From Clostridiales bacterium (GTDB lineage: Bacteria > Bacillota > Clostridia > Christensenellales > Aristaeellaceae): DNA of 64,000 nucleotides. Under the pieces are notes generated by a model. That model made no database searches and was not told the origin of the DNA. It saw only the letters and a list, made by a program, of their open reading frames with translations. Each line of letters starts with the position of its first letter. Position 1 is the first letter of the stretch. Below are positions 1-11,535 of the stretch, piece after piece. Where the stretch lies: the NCBI GenBank assembly GCA_017569285.1, contig CP069419.1, positions 682,001 through 746,000 of the forward strand, written 5' to 3'. A program made the translations under genes and the position numbers.

Positions 1-3000
1 CGCCGTCAGCGATGTCAACCTTGCTGACCTCAATGTGGGTCTTGGCATCCTCTACCAGCAGCACGCCGTCTTCGGTCACTGTACCGGTGGAGGTTACCTT
101 GCCGGTTTCGTCAATCGTGAAGGTCGTCGTTGCTGCGATCGTATATCCATCCGGAGCCACTGTCTCCTTCAGCTTATACTCAACGCCCGTCTTCAGGCCC
201 TTTACAACATGCGCTTCCTTCGTGGAATCCCATTCTGTGACTACCTTGCCTTCGCTGTCCAGAATCTGGATATGCGCACCTTCAAGCTCGGCACCGCCGG
301 CAATGTCTACCTTGCTGACCTTGATGCTGGTCTTCGCATCTTCCACCAGGATGACCGTGTTTCCATCATCATCGATGATTGTCTTTGCTTTTGTTGTTAC
401 ATTACCAGCTTTGTCAACTGCAAAAGTGATATCCGTTGTGACTGTGTACCCATCTGGAGCTATTGCCTCACGCAGTGTGTATGTCGCGCCTGCATCCAGG
501 TTCTTGATGATGTGGTCGCCTTCCGCCTTGCTCGACGTCCAGCTGTCTACGACCTTGCCGTCCTTATCCAGCACGATCAGTACCGCGCCTTCGACTTCTT
601 CGCTGCCCGCGATGTCCGTCTTCCGCACTTCGATATCCAGGAGCGCATCCTTCACCAGGATGACCGTGTTCCCTTCTTCGTCCGTCGTGGTGGATCCCTT
701 TGTCGTTACACTGCCATCCTTGTTCACCGTGAACTCGATGTCTGTCGCATACGCATATCCGGTCGGCGCCACCGTCTCACGCAGCGTGTAGCTTTCGCCC
801 GCGTTCAGGTGCTCGACCACATGAGTCTTGCCTTCCTCGGAGACCCAGCTGTCGACTACCTTCTCGTCCTTGTCCAGAACAACCAGTGTCGCGCCTGCAA
901 CTTCTTCGCTGCCCGCAATATCGGTCTTCTTCACCTCAACATGGATGAGAGCATCCTTCACCAGAATGACCTGGTTTCCGTCTTCATCATGTGTCAGTGC
1001 ATTTCCGGCATCTACTGTGCCGTCTTTCTTCACCGTGAACTCGATATCTGTCGTGTACGCGTAGCCTTCCGGCGCCACTGTCTCACGCAGCGTGTAGTTT
1101 TCGCCTGCGTTCAGGTGCTCGACCACATGAGTCTTGCCTTCCTCGGAGACCCAGCTGTCGACTACCTTCTCGTCCTTGTCCAGAACAACCAGTGTCGCGC
1201 CTGCAACTTCTTCGCTGCCCGCAATATCGGTCTTCTTCACCTCAACATGGATGAGAGCATCCTTCACCAGAATGACCTGGTTTCCGTCTTCATCATGTGT
1301 CAGTGCATTTCCGGCATCTACTGTGCCGTCTTTCTTCACCGTGAACTCGATATCTGTCGTGTACGCGTAGCCTTCCGGCGCCACTGTCTCACGCAGCGTG
1401 TAGTTTTCGCCTGCATTCAGGTGCTCGACCACATGGGTCTTGCCTTCCTCGGAGACCCAGCTGTCGACTACCTTCTCGTCCTTGTCCAGAACAACCAGTG
1501 TCGCGCCCGCGACTTCTTCGCTGCCCGCGATATCGGTCTTCTTCACCTCAACATGGATGAGAGCATCCTTCACCAGAATGACCTGGTTTCCGTCTTCATC
1601 ATGTGTCAGCGCATTTCCGGCATCTACTGTGCCGTCTTTCTTCACCGTGAACTCGATATCTGTCGTGTACGCATAACCTTCCGGCGCCACTGTCTCACGC
1701 AGCGTGTAGCTTTCGCCTGCGTTCAGGTGCTCGACCACATGGGTCTTCCCTTCCTCGGAGACCCAGCTGTCGACTACCTTCTCGTCCTTATCCAGAACAA
1801 CCAGCGTCGCGCCCGCGACTTCTTCGCTGCCCGCGATATCGGTCTTCTTCACCTCAACATGGATGAGAGCATCCTTCACCAGAATGACCTGGTTTCCGTC
1901 TTCATCATGTGTCAGTGCATTTCCGGCATCTACTGTGCCGTCTTTCTTCACCGTGAACTCGATATCTGTCGTGTACGCATAACCTTCCGGCGCCACCGTC
2001 TCACGCAGCGTGTAGCTTTCGCCCGCGTTCAGGTGCTCGACCACATGGGTCTTCCCTTCCTCGGAGACCCAGCTGTCGACTACCTTCTCGTCCTTATCCA
2101 GAACAACCAGCGTCGCGCCCGCGACTTCTTCGCTGCCCGCGATATCGGTCTTCTTCACCTCAACATGGATGAGAGCATCCTTCACCAGAATGACCTGGTT
2201 TCCGTCTTCATCATGTGTCAGCGCATTTCCGGCATCTACTGTGCCGTCTTTCTTCACCGTGAACTCGATATCTGTCGTGTACGCATAACCTTCCGGCGCC
2301 ACCGTCTCACGCAGCGTGTAGCTTTCGCCTGCGTTCAGGTGCTCGACCACATGGGTCTTCCCTTCCTCGGAGACCCAGCTGTCGACTACCTTCTCGTCCT
2401 TATCCAGAACAACCAGCGTCGCGCCCGCGACTTCTTCGCTGCCCGCGATATCGGTCTTCTTCACCTCAACATGGATGAGAGCATCCTTCACCAGAATGAC
2501 CTGGTTTCCGTCTTCATCATGTGTCAGCGCATTTCCGGCATCTACTGTGCCGTCTTTCTTCACCGTGAACTCGATATCTGTCGTGTACGCATAACCTTCC
2601 GGCGCCACCGTCTCACGCAGCGTGTAGCTTTCGCCTGCGTTCAGGTGCTCGACCACATGGGTCTTCCCTTCCTCGGAGACCCAGCTGTCGACTACCTTCT
2701 CGTCCTTATCCAGAACAACCAGTGTCGCGCCCGCGACTTCTTCGCTGCCCGCGATATCGGTCTTCTTCACCTCAACATGGATGAGAGCATCCTTCACCAG
2801 AATGACCTGGTTTCCGTCTTCATCATGTGTCAGTGCATTTCCGGCATCTACTGTGCCGTCTTTCTTCACCGTGAACTCGATATCTGTCGTGTACGCATAA
2901 CCTTCCGGCGCCACAACTTCATGCAATTTATAAGTTTTGTTTGTCACAAGGCCTGTGATCTTTTTAGGTTCGTTACCAGAAATCCATTCCTTGAACGCAT

Positions 3001-6000
3001 TGCCTTCGGCATCCAGAATCTGAATTTTCGCACCAGGCAATTCTTCGCTCTTTGCGACATCCTGCTTACTAACGCTGATTTCTGTCTGGCTGTTTGTGAT
3101 GGTATATGCCCATATGTCTTCAGAAATCTTATGAACAACAGGCGTCTTATAACCCGGAACCTGTACTTCGGACACCGTATACTCGATCTCCGCGCCGCCT
3201 TCGTACTTGTTCAGGCCAGTCCACACATGCTTCCACTCATTACCCGCGTTCAGCGTCACTTCGCCGGCTTCCTCGTTATTCGCCAGCAGTTTTACCGTCA
3301 CGCTCGCCGGACGGAAGCCGTCATGGTCCTCACTGTCGTTCCAGACCTTCACAACAGACGCTTCGGTATGCTTCACGTCATAGCTGTTCGTCAGCGTCGT
3401 CACCGTGCCGTTCACGCTCGTGTCGGTCAGGCTGTAGCCTTCCGGCATATTGCCTTCAGCCCAGCTGTATGTAATTTCCTGGCCGCCGCTGTACTTGTCC
3501 AGGCCGGTAATCGTCTTCTTCGCCCAGTTGTCTTCAGACGTCAGCGTCACGCTCTTGTCCGTCGCCTTGCCGTTCGCCAGCAGCGTCACGGTCAGCGTCG
3601 CCGGACGGAAGCCGTCATGGTCCTCACTGTCGTTCCAGACCTTCACAACAGACGCTTCGGTATGCTTCACGTCATAGCTGTTCGTCAGCGTCGTCACCGT
3701 GCCGTTCACGCTCGTGTCGGTCAGGCTGTAGCCTTCCGGCATATTGCCTTCAGCCCAGCTGTATGTAATTTCCTGGCCTGGCCGCCGCTGTACTTGTCCA
3801 GGCCGGTAATCGTCTTCTTCGCCCAGTTGTCTTCAGACGTCAGCGTCACGCTCTTGTCCGTCGCCTTGCCGTTCGCCAGCGCGTCACGGTCAGCGTCGCC
3901 GGACGGAAGCCGTCATGGTCCTCACTGTCGTTCCAGACCTTCACAACAGACGCTTCGGTATGCTTCACGTCATAGCTGTTCGTCAGCGTCGTCACCGTGC
4001 CGTTCACGCTCGTGTCGGTCAGGCTGTAGCCTTCCGGCATATTGCCTTCAGCCCAGCTGTATGTAATTTCCTGGCCGCCGCTGTACTTGTCCAGGCCGGT
4101 AATCGTCTTCTTCGCCCAGTTGTCTTCAGACGTCAGCGTCACGCTCTTGTCCGTCGCCTTGCCCGTCGCCCCGAGGGTCACGGTCAGCGTCGCCGGACGG
4201 AAGCCGTCATGGTCCTCGCTGTCGTTCCAGACCTTCACAACAGACGCTTCGGTATGCTTCACGTCATAGCTGTTCGTCAGCGTCGTCACCGTGCCGTTCA
4301 CGCTCGTGTCGGTCAGGCTGTAGCCTTCCGGCATATTGCCTTCAGCCCAGCTGTATGTAATTTCCTGGCCGCCGCTGTACTTGTCCAGGCCGGTAATCGT
4401 CTTCTTCGCCCAGTTGTCTTCAGACGTCAGCGTCACGCTCTTGTCCGTCGCCTTGCCGTTCGCCAGCAGCGTCACGGTCAGCGTCGCCGGACGGAAGCCG
4501 TCATGGTCCTCACTGTCGTTCCAGACCTTCACAACAGACGCTTCGGTGTGCTTCACGTCATAGCTGTTCGTCAGCGTCGTCACCGTGCCGTTCACGCTCG
4601 TGTCGGTCAGGCTGTAGCCTTCTGGCATATTGCCTTCAGCCCAGCTGTATGTAATTTCCTGGCCGCCGCTGTACTTGTCCAGGCCGGTAATCGTCTTCTT
4701 CGCCCAGTTGTCTTCAGACGTCAGCGTCACGCTCTTGTCCGTCGCCTTGCCGTTCGCCAGCAGCGTCACGGTCAGCGTCGCCGGACGGAAGCCGTCATGG
4801 TCCTCACTGTCGTTCCAGACCTTCACAACAGACGCTTCGGTATGCTTCACGTCATAGCTGTTCGTCAGCGTCGTCACCGTGCCGTTCGCGCTCGTGTCGG
4901 TCAGGCTGTAGCCTTCCGGCATATTGCCTTCAGCCCAGCTGTATGTAATTTCCTGGCCGCCGCTGTACTTGTCCAGGCCGGTAATCGTCTTCTTCGCCCA
5001 GTTGTCTTCAGACGTCAGCGTCACGCTCTTGTCCGTCGCCTTGCCGTTCGCCAGCAGCGTCACGGTCAGCGTCGCCGGACGGAAGCCGTCATGGTCCTCA
5101 CTGTCGTTCCAGACCTTCACAACAGACGCTTCGGTATGCTTCACGTCATAGCTGTTCGTCAGCGTCGTCACCGTGCCGTTCACGCTCGTGTCGGTCAGGC
5201 TGTAGCCTTCCGGCATATTGCCTTCAGCCCAGCTGTATGTAATTTCCTGGCCGCCGCTGTACTTGTCCAGGCCGGTAATCGTCTTCTTCGCCCAGTTGTC
5301 TTCAGACGTCAGCGTCACGCTCTTGTCCGTCGCCTTGCCGTTCGCCAGCCGCGCCACGGTCAGCGTCGCCGGACGGAAGCCGTCATGGTCCTCACTGTCG
5401 TTCCAGACCTTCACAACAGACGCTTCGGTATGCTTCACGTCATAGCTGTTCGTCAGCGTCGTCACCGTGCCGTTCACGCTCGTGTCGGTCAGGCTGTAGC
5501 CTTCCGGCATATTGCCTTCAGCCCAGCTGTATGTAATTTCCTGGCCGCCGCTGTACTTGTCCAGGCCGGTAATCGTCTTCTTCGCCCAGTTGTCTTCAGA
5601 CGTCAGCGTCACGCTCTTGTCCGTCGCCTTGCCGTTCGCCAGCAGCGTCACGGTCAGCGTCGCCGGACGGAAGCCGTCATGGTCCTCGCTGTCGTTCCAG
5701 ACCTTCACAACAGACGCTTCGGTATGCTTCACGTCATAGCTGTTCGTCAGCGTCGTCACCGTGCCGTTCACGCTCGTGGTCGGTCAGGCTGTAGCCTTCC
5801 GGCATATTGCCTTCAGCCCAGCTGTATGTAATGTCCTGGCCGCCGCTGTACTTGTCCAGGCCGGTAATCGTCTTCTTCGCCCAGTTGTCTTCAGACGTCA
5901 GCGTCACGCTCTTGTCCGTCGCCTTGCCGTTCGCCAGCAGCGTCACGGTCAGCGTCGCCGGACGGAAGCCGTCATGGTCCTCACTGTCGTTCCAGACCTT

Positions 6001-9000
6001 CACAACAGACGCTTCGGTATGCTTCACGTCATAGCTGTTCGTCAGCGTCGTCACCGTGCCGTTCACGCTCGTGTCGGTCAGGCTGTAGCCTTCCGGCATA
6101 TTGCCTTCAGCCCAGCTGTATGTAATTTCCTGGCCGCCGCTGTACTTGTCCAGGCCGGTAATCGTCTTCTTCGCCCAGTTGTCTTCAGACGTCAGCGTCA
6201 CGCTCTTGTCCGTCGCCTTGCCGTTCGCCAGCAGCGTCACGGTCAGCGTCGCCGGACGGAAGCCGTCATGGTCCTCACTGTCGTTCCAGACCTTCACAAC
6301 AGACGCTTCGGTGTGCTTCACGTCATAGCTGTTCGTCAGCGTCGTCACCGTGCCGTTCACGCTCGTGTCGGTCAGGCTGTAGCCTTCCGGCATATTGCCT
6401 TCAGCCCAGCTGTATGTAATTTCCTGGCCGCCGCTGTACTTGTCCAGGCCGGTAATCGTCTTCTTCGCCCAGTTGTCTTCAGACGTCAGCGTCACGCTCT
6501 TGTCCGTCGCCTTGCCGTTCGCCAGCAGCGTCACGGTCAGCGTCGCCGGACGGAAGCCGTCATGGTCCTCACTGTCGTTCCAGACCTTCACAACAGACGC
6601 TTCGGTGTGCTTCACGTCATAGCTGTTCGTCAGCGTCGTCACCGTGCCGTTCGCGCTCGTGTCGGTCAGGCTGTAGCCTTCTGGCATATTGCCTTCAGCC
6701 CAGCTGTATGTAATTTCCTGGCCGCCGCTGTACTTGTCCAGGCCGGTAATCGTCTTCTTCGCCCAGTTGTCTTCAGACGTCAGCGTCACGCTCTTGTCCG
6801 TCGCCTTGCCGTTCGCCAGCAGCGTCACGGTCAGCGTCGCCGGACGGAAGCCGTCATGGTCCTCACTGTCGTTCCAGACCTTCACAACAGACGCTTCGGT
6901 GTGCTTCACGTCATAGCTGTTCGTCAGCGTCGTCACCGTGCCGTTCGCGCTCGTGTCGGTCAGGCTGTAGCCTTCTGGCATATTGCCTTCAGCCCAGCTG
7001 TATGTAATTTCCTGGCCGCCGCTGTACTTGTCCAGGCCGGTAATCGTCTTCTTCGCCCAGTTGTCTTCAGACGTCAGCGTCACGCTCTTGTCCGTCGCCT
7101 TGCCGTTCGCCACGCGCGTCACGGTCAGCGTCGCCGGACGGAAGCCGTCATGGTCCTCACTGTCGTTCCAGACCTTCACAACAGACGCTTCGGTATGCTT
7201 CACGTCATAGCTGTTCGTCAGCGTCGTCACCGTGCCGTTCACGCTCGTGTCGGTCAGGCTGTAGCCTTCCGGCATATTGCCTTCAGCCCAGCTGTATGTA
7301 ATTTCCTGGCCGCCGCTGTACTTGTCCAGGCCGGTAATCGTCTTCTTCGCCCAGTTGTCTTCAGACGTCAGCGTCACGCTCTTGTCCGTCGCCTTGCCGT
7401 TCGCCAGCAGCGTCACGGTCAGCGTCGCCGGACGGAAGCCGTCATGGTCCTCGCTGTCGTTCCAGACCTTCACAACAGACGCTTCGGTATGCTTCACGTC
7501 ATAGCTGTTCGTCAGCGTCGTCACCGTGCCGTTCACGCTCGTGTCGGTCAGGCTGTAGCCTTCCGGCATATTGCCTTCAGCCCAGCTGTATGTAATTTCC
7601 TGGCCGCCGCTGTACTTGTCCAGGCCGGTAATCGTCTTCTTCGCCCAGTTGTCTTCAGACGTCAGCGTCACGCTCTTGTCCGTCGCCTTGCCGTTCGCCA
7701 GCAGCGTCACGGTCAGCGTCGCCGGACGGAAGCCGTCATGGTCCTCACTGTCGTTCCAGACCTTCACAACAGACGCTTCGGTATGCTTCACGTCATAGCT
7801 GTTCGTCAGCGTCGTCACCGTGCCGTTCACGCTCGTGTCGGTCAGGCTGTAGCCTTCTGGCATATTGCCTTCAGCCCAGCTGTATGTAATTTCCTGGCCG
7901 CCGCTGTACTTGTCCAGGCCGGTAATCGTCTTCTTCGCCCAGTTGTCTTCAGACGTCAGCGTCACGCTCTTGTCCGTCGCCTTGCCGTTCGCCACCCCGG
8001 TCACGGTCAGCGTCGCCGGACGGAAGCCGTCATGGTCCTCACTGTCGTTCCAGACCTTCACAACAGACGCTTCGGTATGCTTCACGTCATAGCTGTTCGT
8101 CAGCGTCGTCACCGTGCCGTTCACGCTCGTGTCGGTCAGGCTGTAGCCTTCCGGCATATTGCCTTCAGCCCAGCTGTATGTAATTTCCTGGCCGCCGCTG
8201 TACTTGTCCAGGCCGGTAATCGTCTTCTTCGCCCAGTTGTCTTCAGACGTCAGCGTCACGCTCTTGTCCGTCGCCTTGCCTTGCCGTTCGCCAGCAGCGT
8301 CACAGTCAGCGTCGCCGGACGGAAGCCGTCATGGTCCTCACTGTCGTTCCAGACCTTCACAACAGACGCTTCGGTGTGCTTCACGTCATAGCTGTTCGTC
8401 AGCGTCGTCACCGTGCCGTTCACGCTCGTGTCGGTCAGGCTGTAGCCTTCCGGCATATTGCCTTCAGCCCAGCTGTATGTAATTTCCTGGCCGCCGCTGT
8501 ACTTGTCCAGGCCGGTAATCGTCTTCTTCGCCCAGTTGTCTTCAGACGTCAGCGTCACGCTCTTGTCCGTCGCCTTGCCGTTCGCCAGCAGCGTCACGGT
8601 CAGCGTCGCCGGACGGAAGCCGTCATGGTCCTCACTGTCGTTCCAGACCTTCACAACAGACGCTTCGGTATGCTTCACGTCATAGCTGTTCGTCAGCGTC
8701 GTCACCGTGCCGTTCACGCTCGTGTCGGTCAGGCTGTAGCCTTCCGGCATGCTGCCTTCCTTCCAGGTGTACACAATCTCCGTACCCGCTGCGAACTTCT
8801 CCAGGTTTTCAACTGTTTCTTCCCAATTGTTATCTTCGCTCAGCGTAACGGTTGTTACCTTCGTCTCGCCGTTCATCAGGTCGACGCTCAGCGTCTCAGG
8901 ACGTATGCCGTCCTGGTCATTCGCATCGTCCCAGACCTTCTTCACTGTCGCAGACGTCTTTTCCGTTGTACGGCTGTTCGTCAGGGTTGTGATCGTGCCT

Positions 9001-11483
9001 TCCTTATCCGTGCTGGTCAGGCTGTAGCCTTCCGGCATGCTGCCTTCCTTCCAGGTGTACACAATCTCCGTACCCGCTGCGAACTTCTCCAGGTTTTCAA
9101 CTGTTTCTTCCCAGCTGTTATCCTCGCTCAGCGTAACGGTTGTTACCTTCGTCTCGCCATTCATCAGGTCGACGCTCAGCGTCTCAGGACGTACGCCGTC
9201 CTGGTCATTCGCATCGTCCCAGACCTTCTTCACTGTCGCAGACGTCTTTTCATTTATGTGCGTGTTCGTAACAGTCGTTTTACTTCCAATCGTTGTAGCA
9301 GCAGTTGAGTATGTTACTGTATAATTGTCATTCAGATCACCATTGTTTTCTATTGGATTGCCAATAACATCCAGTTCTTTTACTATATAGACAATTTCAA
9401 CACCGCCAAAGGCATTCTTGTCCAGATTTTCCCACTTATAATACCAGTTGTTGGCAGAATTCAGTGTGACAGGAGCTCCATGTGTGACAGTGCCTTCATA
9501 AAGTTGTACCTGAATGCTTCCGAGCCGCTTTCCGTCATTGTTATCAGAGTCATCCCATGCCTTCTCAACTTCAATATTTGTTTTCTTTTTATTATGTGTA
9601 TTTGTTATTGTGATCTTTTTGCCATTTTCTGTAGTAGCAGTAGAATATATAACCTTATAATCATCATTCAGGTTATTATTGTTATTTATAGAATTGCCGT
9701 TGCTGTCCAGTTCCTTTACCGTGTATACAATCGGAGTACCGTCAGACTCTTCTTTTTCCAAATTTTCCCATTTGCAATACCAGTTGTTGCTCTGGTTAAG
9801 CGTCACAGGATCCCCTTTGGGTGCAGAACCTTCATACAGCTGAACCCGGACACTCGTCGGACGCAGATTGTCATGGTTGTTCGCATCTACCCAGACCTTT
9901 TCCACTTCGATGGTAACATCTGCTTTTTTCGTATTTGTAAATGTACCAACATTGGCTTCCGTTCCGGAAATCTGTGTCCAGCTGGATGCATTCGACGGTG
10001 TCGTCGTCTTTTCCAGTTTCATGGTAACATCCTGCTGGTGTCCTTGTGCGGTTAATCTAATATAAATGTAATGATCATCAGGAATTATGTTGCTGTCGTT
10101 GCATTCTTCCTGAATTCTGTAATATCTGGTAATTGTCTGCCAGCCGCTAATATTACCATTAGATTCAGTTCTGAAGTCCGCTTTACTGATATGGAACGCT
10201 TTTTCAAAAGTAATAGTACCTGCTGTACCCTGTGCTGTGGCAAACAGCTCTGTCGGCTCCATTGTTCTTTCATCAAGCCGGTAAATTTTGAAAGTAAATG
10301 TTTTTTGCAGATCTGATGAAGATACCTGGCTTCCATCCTGCTTAACAAATCTCTTGGTGATACTGACACCCGTTTCAACATGAGCATCATAAGGTCTAAT
10401 ACGGCGATAAAAATGGAACTCAATTTCGGGTGAATCAAATGTTTTCCTAGTGACAACCCAACCTGCACCCGCTCCGTTTACCTGCTTGACATTTGCATTT
10501 GGCGCAAGAAATATGCCTGCAGCTGTATCAATCTGCAATTCACCTCGAAAATTATACATATTGAAAACGATACGGCTGAGGATATATGTATCAACATCTC
10601 TGTTATGGTCTTTGTTCTGATCCTTTTGCGAGGTAGCACTCTTCACGGTAATCTTGTGAGAGCCATCAGGATTCTTTACGTCTACCTGAAGCTGTTTAAT
10701 CAGATATGTTCCATTTGTGTCACTGATATTAAATACAACAGTTTGATCTTCGTACTTTATTATCGTCCACCCATCCTGCTTCATAACATTTTTCATGTTT
10801 CTGCAGTCTACATAGATGGTGCCCGACGTTGGAAATCCAGGTGCAGTCAGGTCAATTGTCTTATCCCATTCTGACGTGAATGTTGGAGTACATGTTGCAG
10901 TTTTGCCATTTAGAATTCTTGATGAATTCTCGGCATAATCCAGAAGGTAATCCACATATGCGTTTATTTCTTCCTTTTCACGTCCATACACATTTGTTGC
11001 ATGATCCAGATCCGAATACTGGATATACGGCGCATCATGGATATCTGGTCCTGGATTCTTATGGTCATCCTGCTTAAATCCTTTATGCGTTTGATCTTTA
11101 TTAATATAAATATCAAAGTCGATATTCGTATCTTGACCATTCCAGAATACAGTATTGTTAACCAGTTCTCCGATATAGAAAGGAATGGAATCTGTATCTT
11201 CAATAAAAATCTCAATGGCTCTTCTGTCCATTTCGAACTGTTTTACGGCAAAATTAGTTTCTGTATGTCCTTTTTGCTTATATTTATTTGCGATTACGCC
11301 AAAGTTGACACCAGGCCCCAGAATTGCTTCTGGCGACAACGCTCCTTCCGGAAAATCCACCGGAAGTTCACTTTGATATACCGCTTCATTGCCGTCGCTC
11401 AGAGCGCCGGCGGGCAACATGACGTTCAATATCATTAATACTGCTGACCAGAGTGAAATGATTCTCTTTATGCTGCGATTCAT
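1..11483 (-). CDS. giant multidomain Cna_B/SpaA surface adhesin (partial, frame broken in repeats)
   Basis: Secreted, probably cell-surface fibre of about 3,800 residues in the window, with its C-terminus beyond position 1. It starts at an ATG preceded by GAGGAG. Order: signal peptide (1-30, ending near AGALS); head domain (about 40-360, motif FGVIANKYKQ); a pilin isopeptide-linkage-like domain (about 370-510); four diverged Cna_B domains (about 519, 638, 748, 844); 19 Cna_B domains in a 294-bp array; then at least ten SpaA/prealbumin-like domains, seven in a 306-bp array. Each Cna_B unit keeps Lys (VVKVW), Glu (YSWAEG) and Asn (TLTNSY), the residues that form self-generated isopeptide bonds in this family. 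The frame shifts at about 8276-8285 (+5), 5778 (+1), 3880 (-1) and 3774-3783 (+5); between shifts it is fully open. Assembly error in repeats is the simplest cause, true inactivation the alternative. No sortase motif can be judged because the C-terminus is missing. Binding partner unknown. Confidence 0.85.
772..2916 (-). repeat. 306-bp tandem array, seven SpaA-like domain units
   Basis: Seven near-identical in-frame units of 306 bp (102 residues) recur at exactly 306-bp spacing; the landmark AGACCCAGCTGTCGAC is at 841, 1147, 1453, 1759, 2065, 2371 and 2677. Each encodes a prealbumin-like domain with Lys in VEVKKTDIAG, the LRETVAPEGY motif and a closing ILVKDALIH strand. Flanking domains (1-770 and 2916-3100) are of the same family but diverged. 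Differences between copies are mainly synonymous T/C changes. There are no indels here, in contrast to the 294-bp array. Confidence 0.95.
3300..8740 (-). repeat. 294-bp tandem array of Cna_B domain units
   Basis: Eighteen full units and one chimeric unit, each 98 residues, with the landmark for DSEDHDGF at about 3325, 3619, 3915, 4209, 4503, 4797, 5091, 5385, 5679, 5974, 6268, 6562, 6856, 7150, 7444, 7738, 8032, 8331 and 8625. Spacing is 294 except where indels make it 296, 295 or 299. Units are nearly identical apart from four two-state sites and one hotspot that encodes Leu-Leu-Ala in most copies. The copy number may be unreliable because the array is much longer than a short read. Confidence 0.95.
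8745..9260 (-). repeat. 288-bp duplicated Cna_B unit pair
   Basis: Two consecutive 96-residue Cna_B domains (SATVKKVWDDANDQDG type) are almost identical to each other over 288 bp but distinct from the 294-bp array downstream. They differ at a few codons (Val/Ile after DQDG, Ser/Asn in the SEDN segment). They lie between the diverged AT-rich domains and the main array, so the protein shows a gradient from old diverged to recently amplified domains. Confidence 0.9.
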
Positions 11484-11535
11484 AATGAAACTCCTCTTTT
11501 CGTCAATTTAGGCACAAGGTTTAGTCTCATTTCGT

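Noticed and set aside
2944-3138. Small minus-strand open frame of 64 codons
   Set aside because: It is out of frame with the SpaA-like domain that is read through the same stretch and has no ribosome binding site.
3861-8290. Diversity-generating retroelement as the cause of the hotspot
   Set aside because: No reverse transcriptase or template repeat is in the window and the changes are not restricted to adenines.
35-8391. Very long plus-strand open frames (up to 1,343 codons) opposite the adhesin arrays
   Set aside because: They are antisense shadows: the repeat unit happens to lack stops in that frame, so each copy keeps it open. The minus strand encodes clear Cna_B/SpaA domains with signal peptide and ribosome binding site.
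772-8740. Regular repeats as a CRISPR array or satellite
   Set aside because: Periods of 306 and 294 bp are multiples of three, there are no spacers, and each unit is a protein domain.
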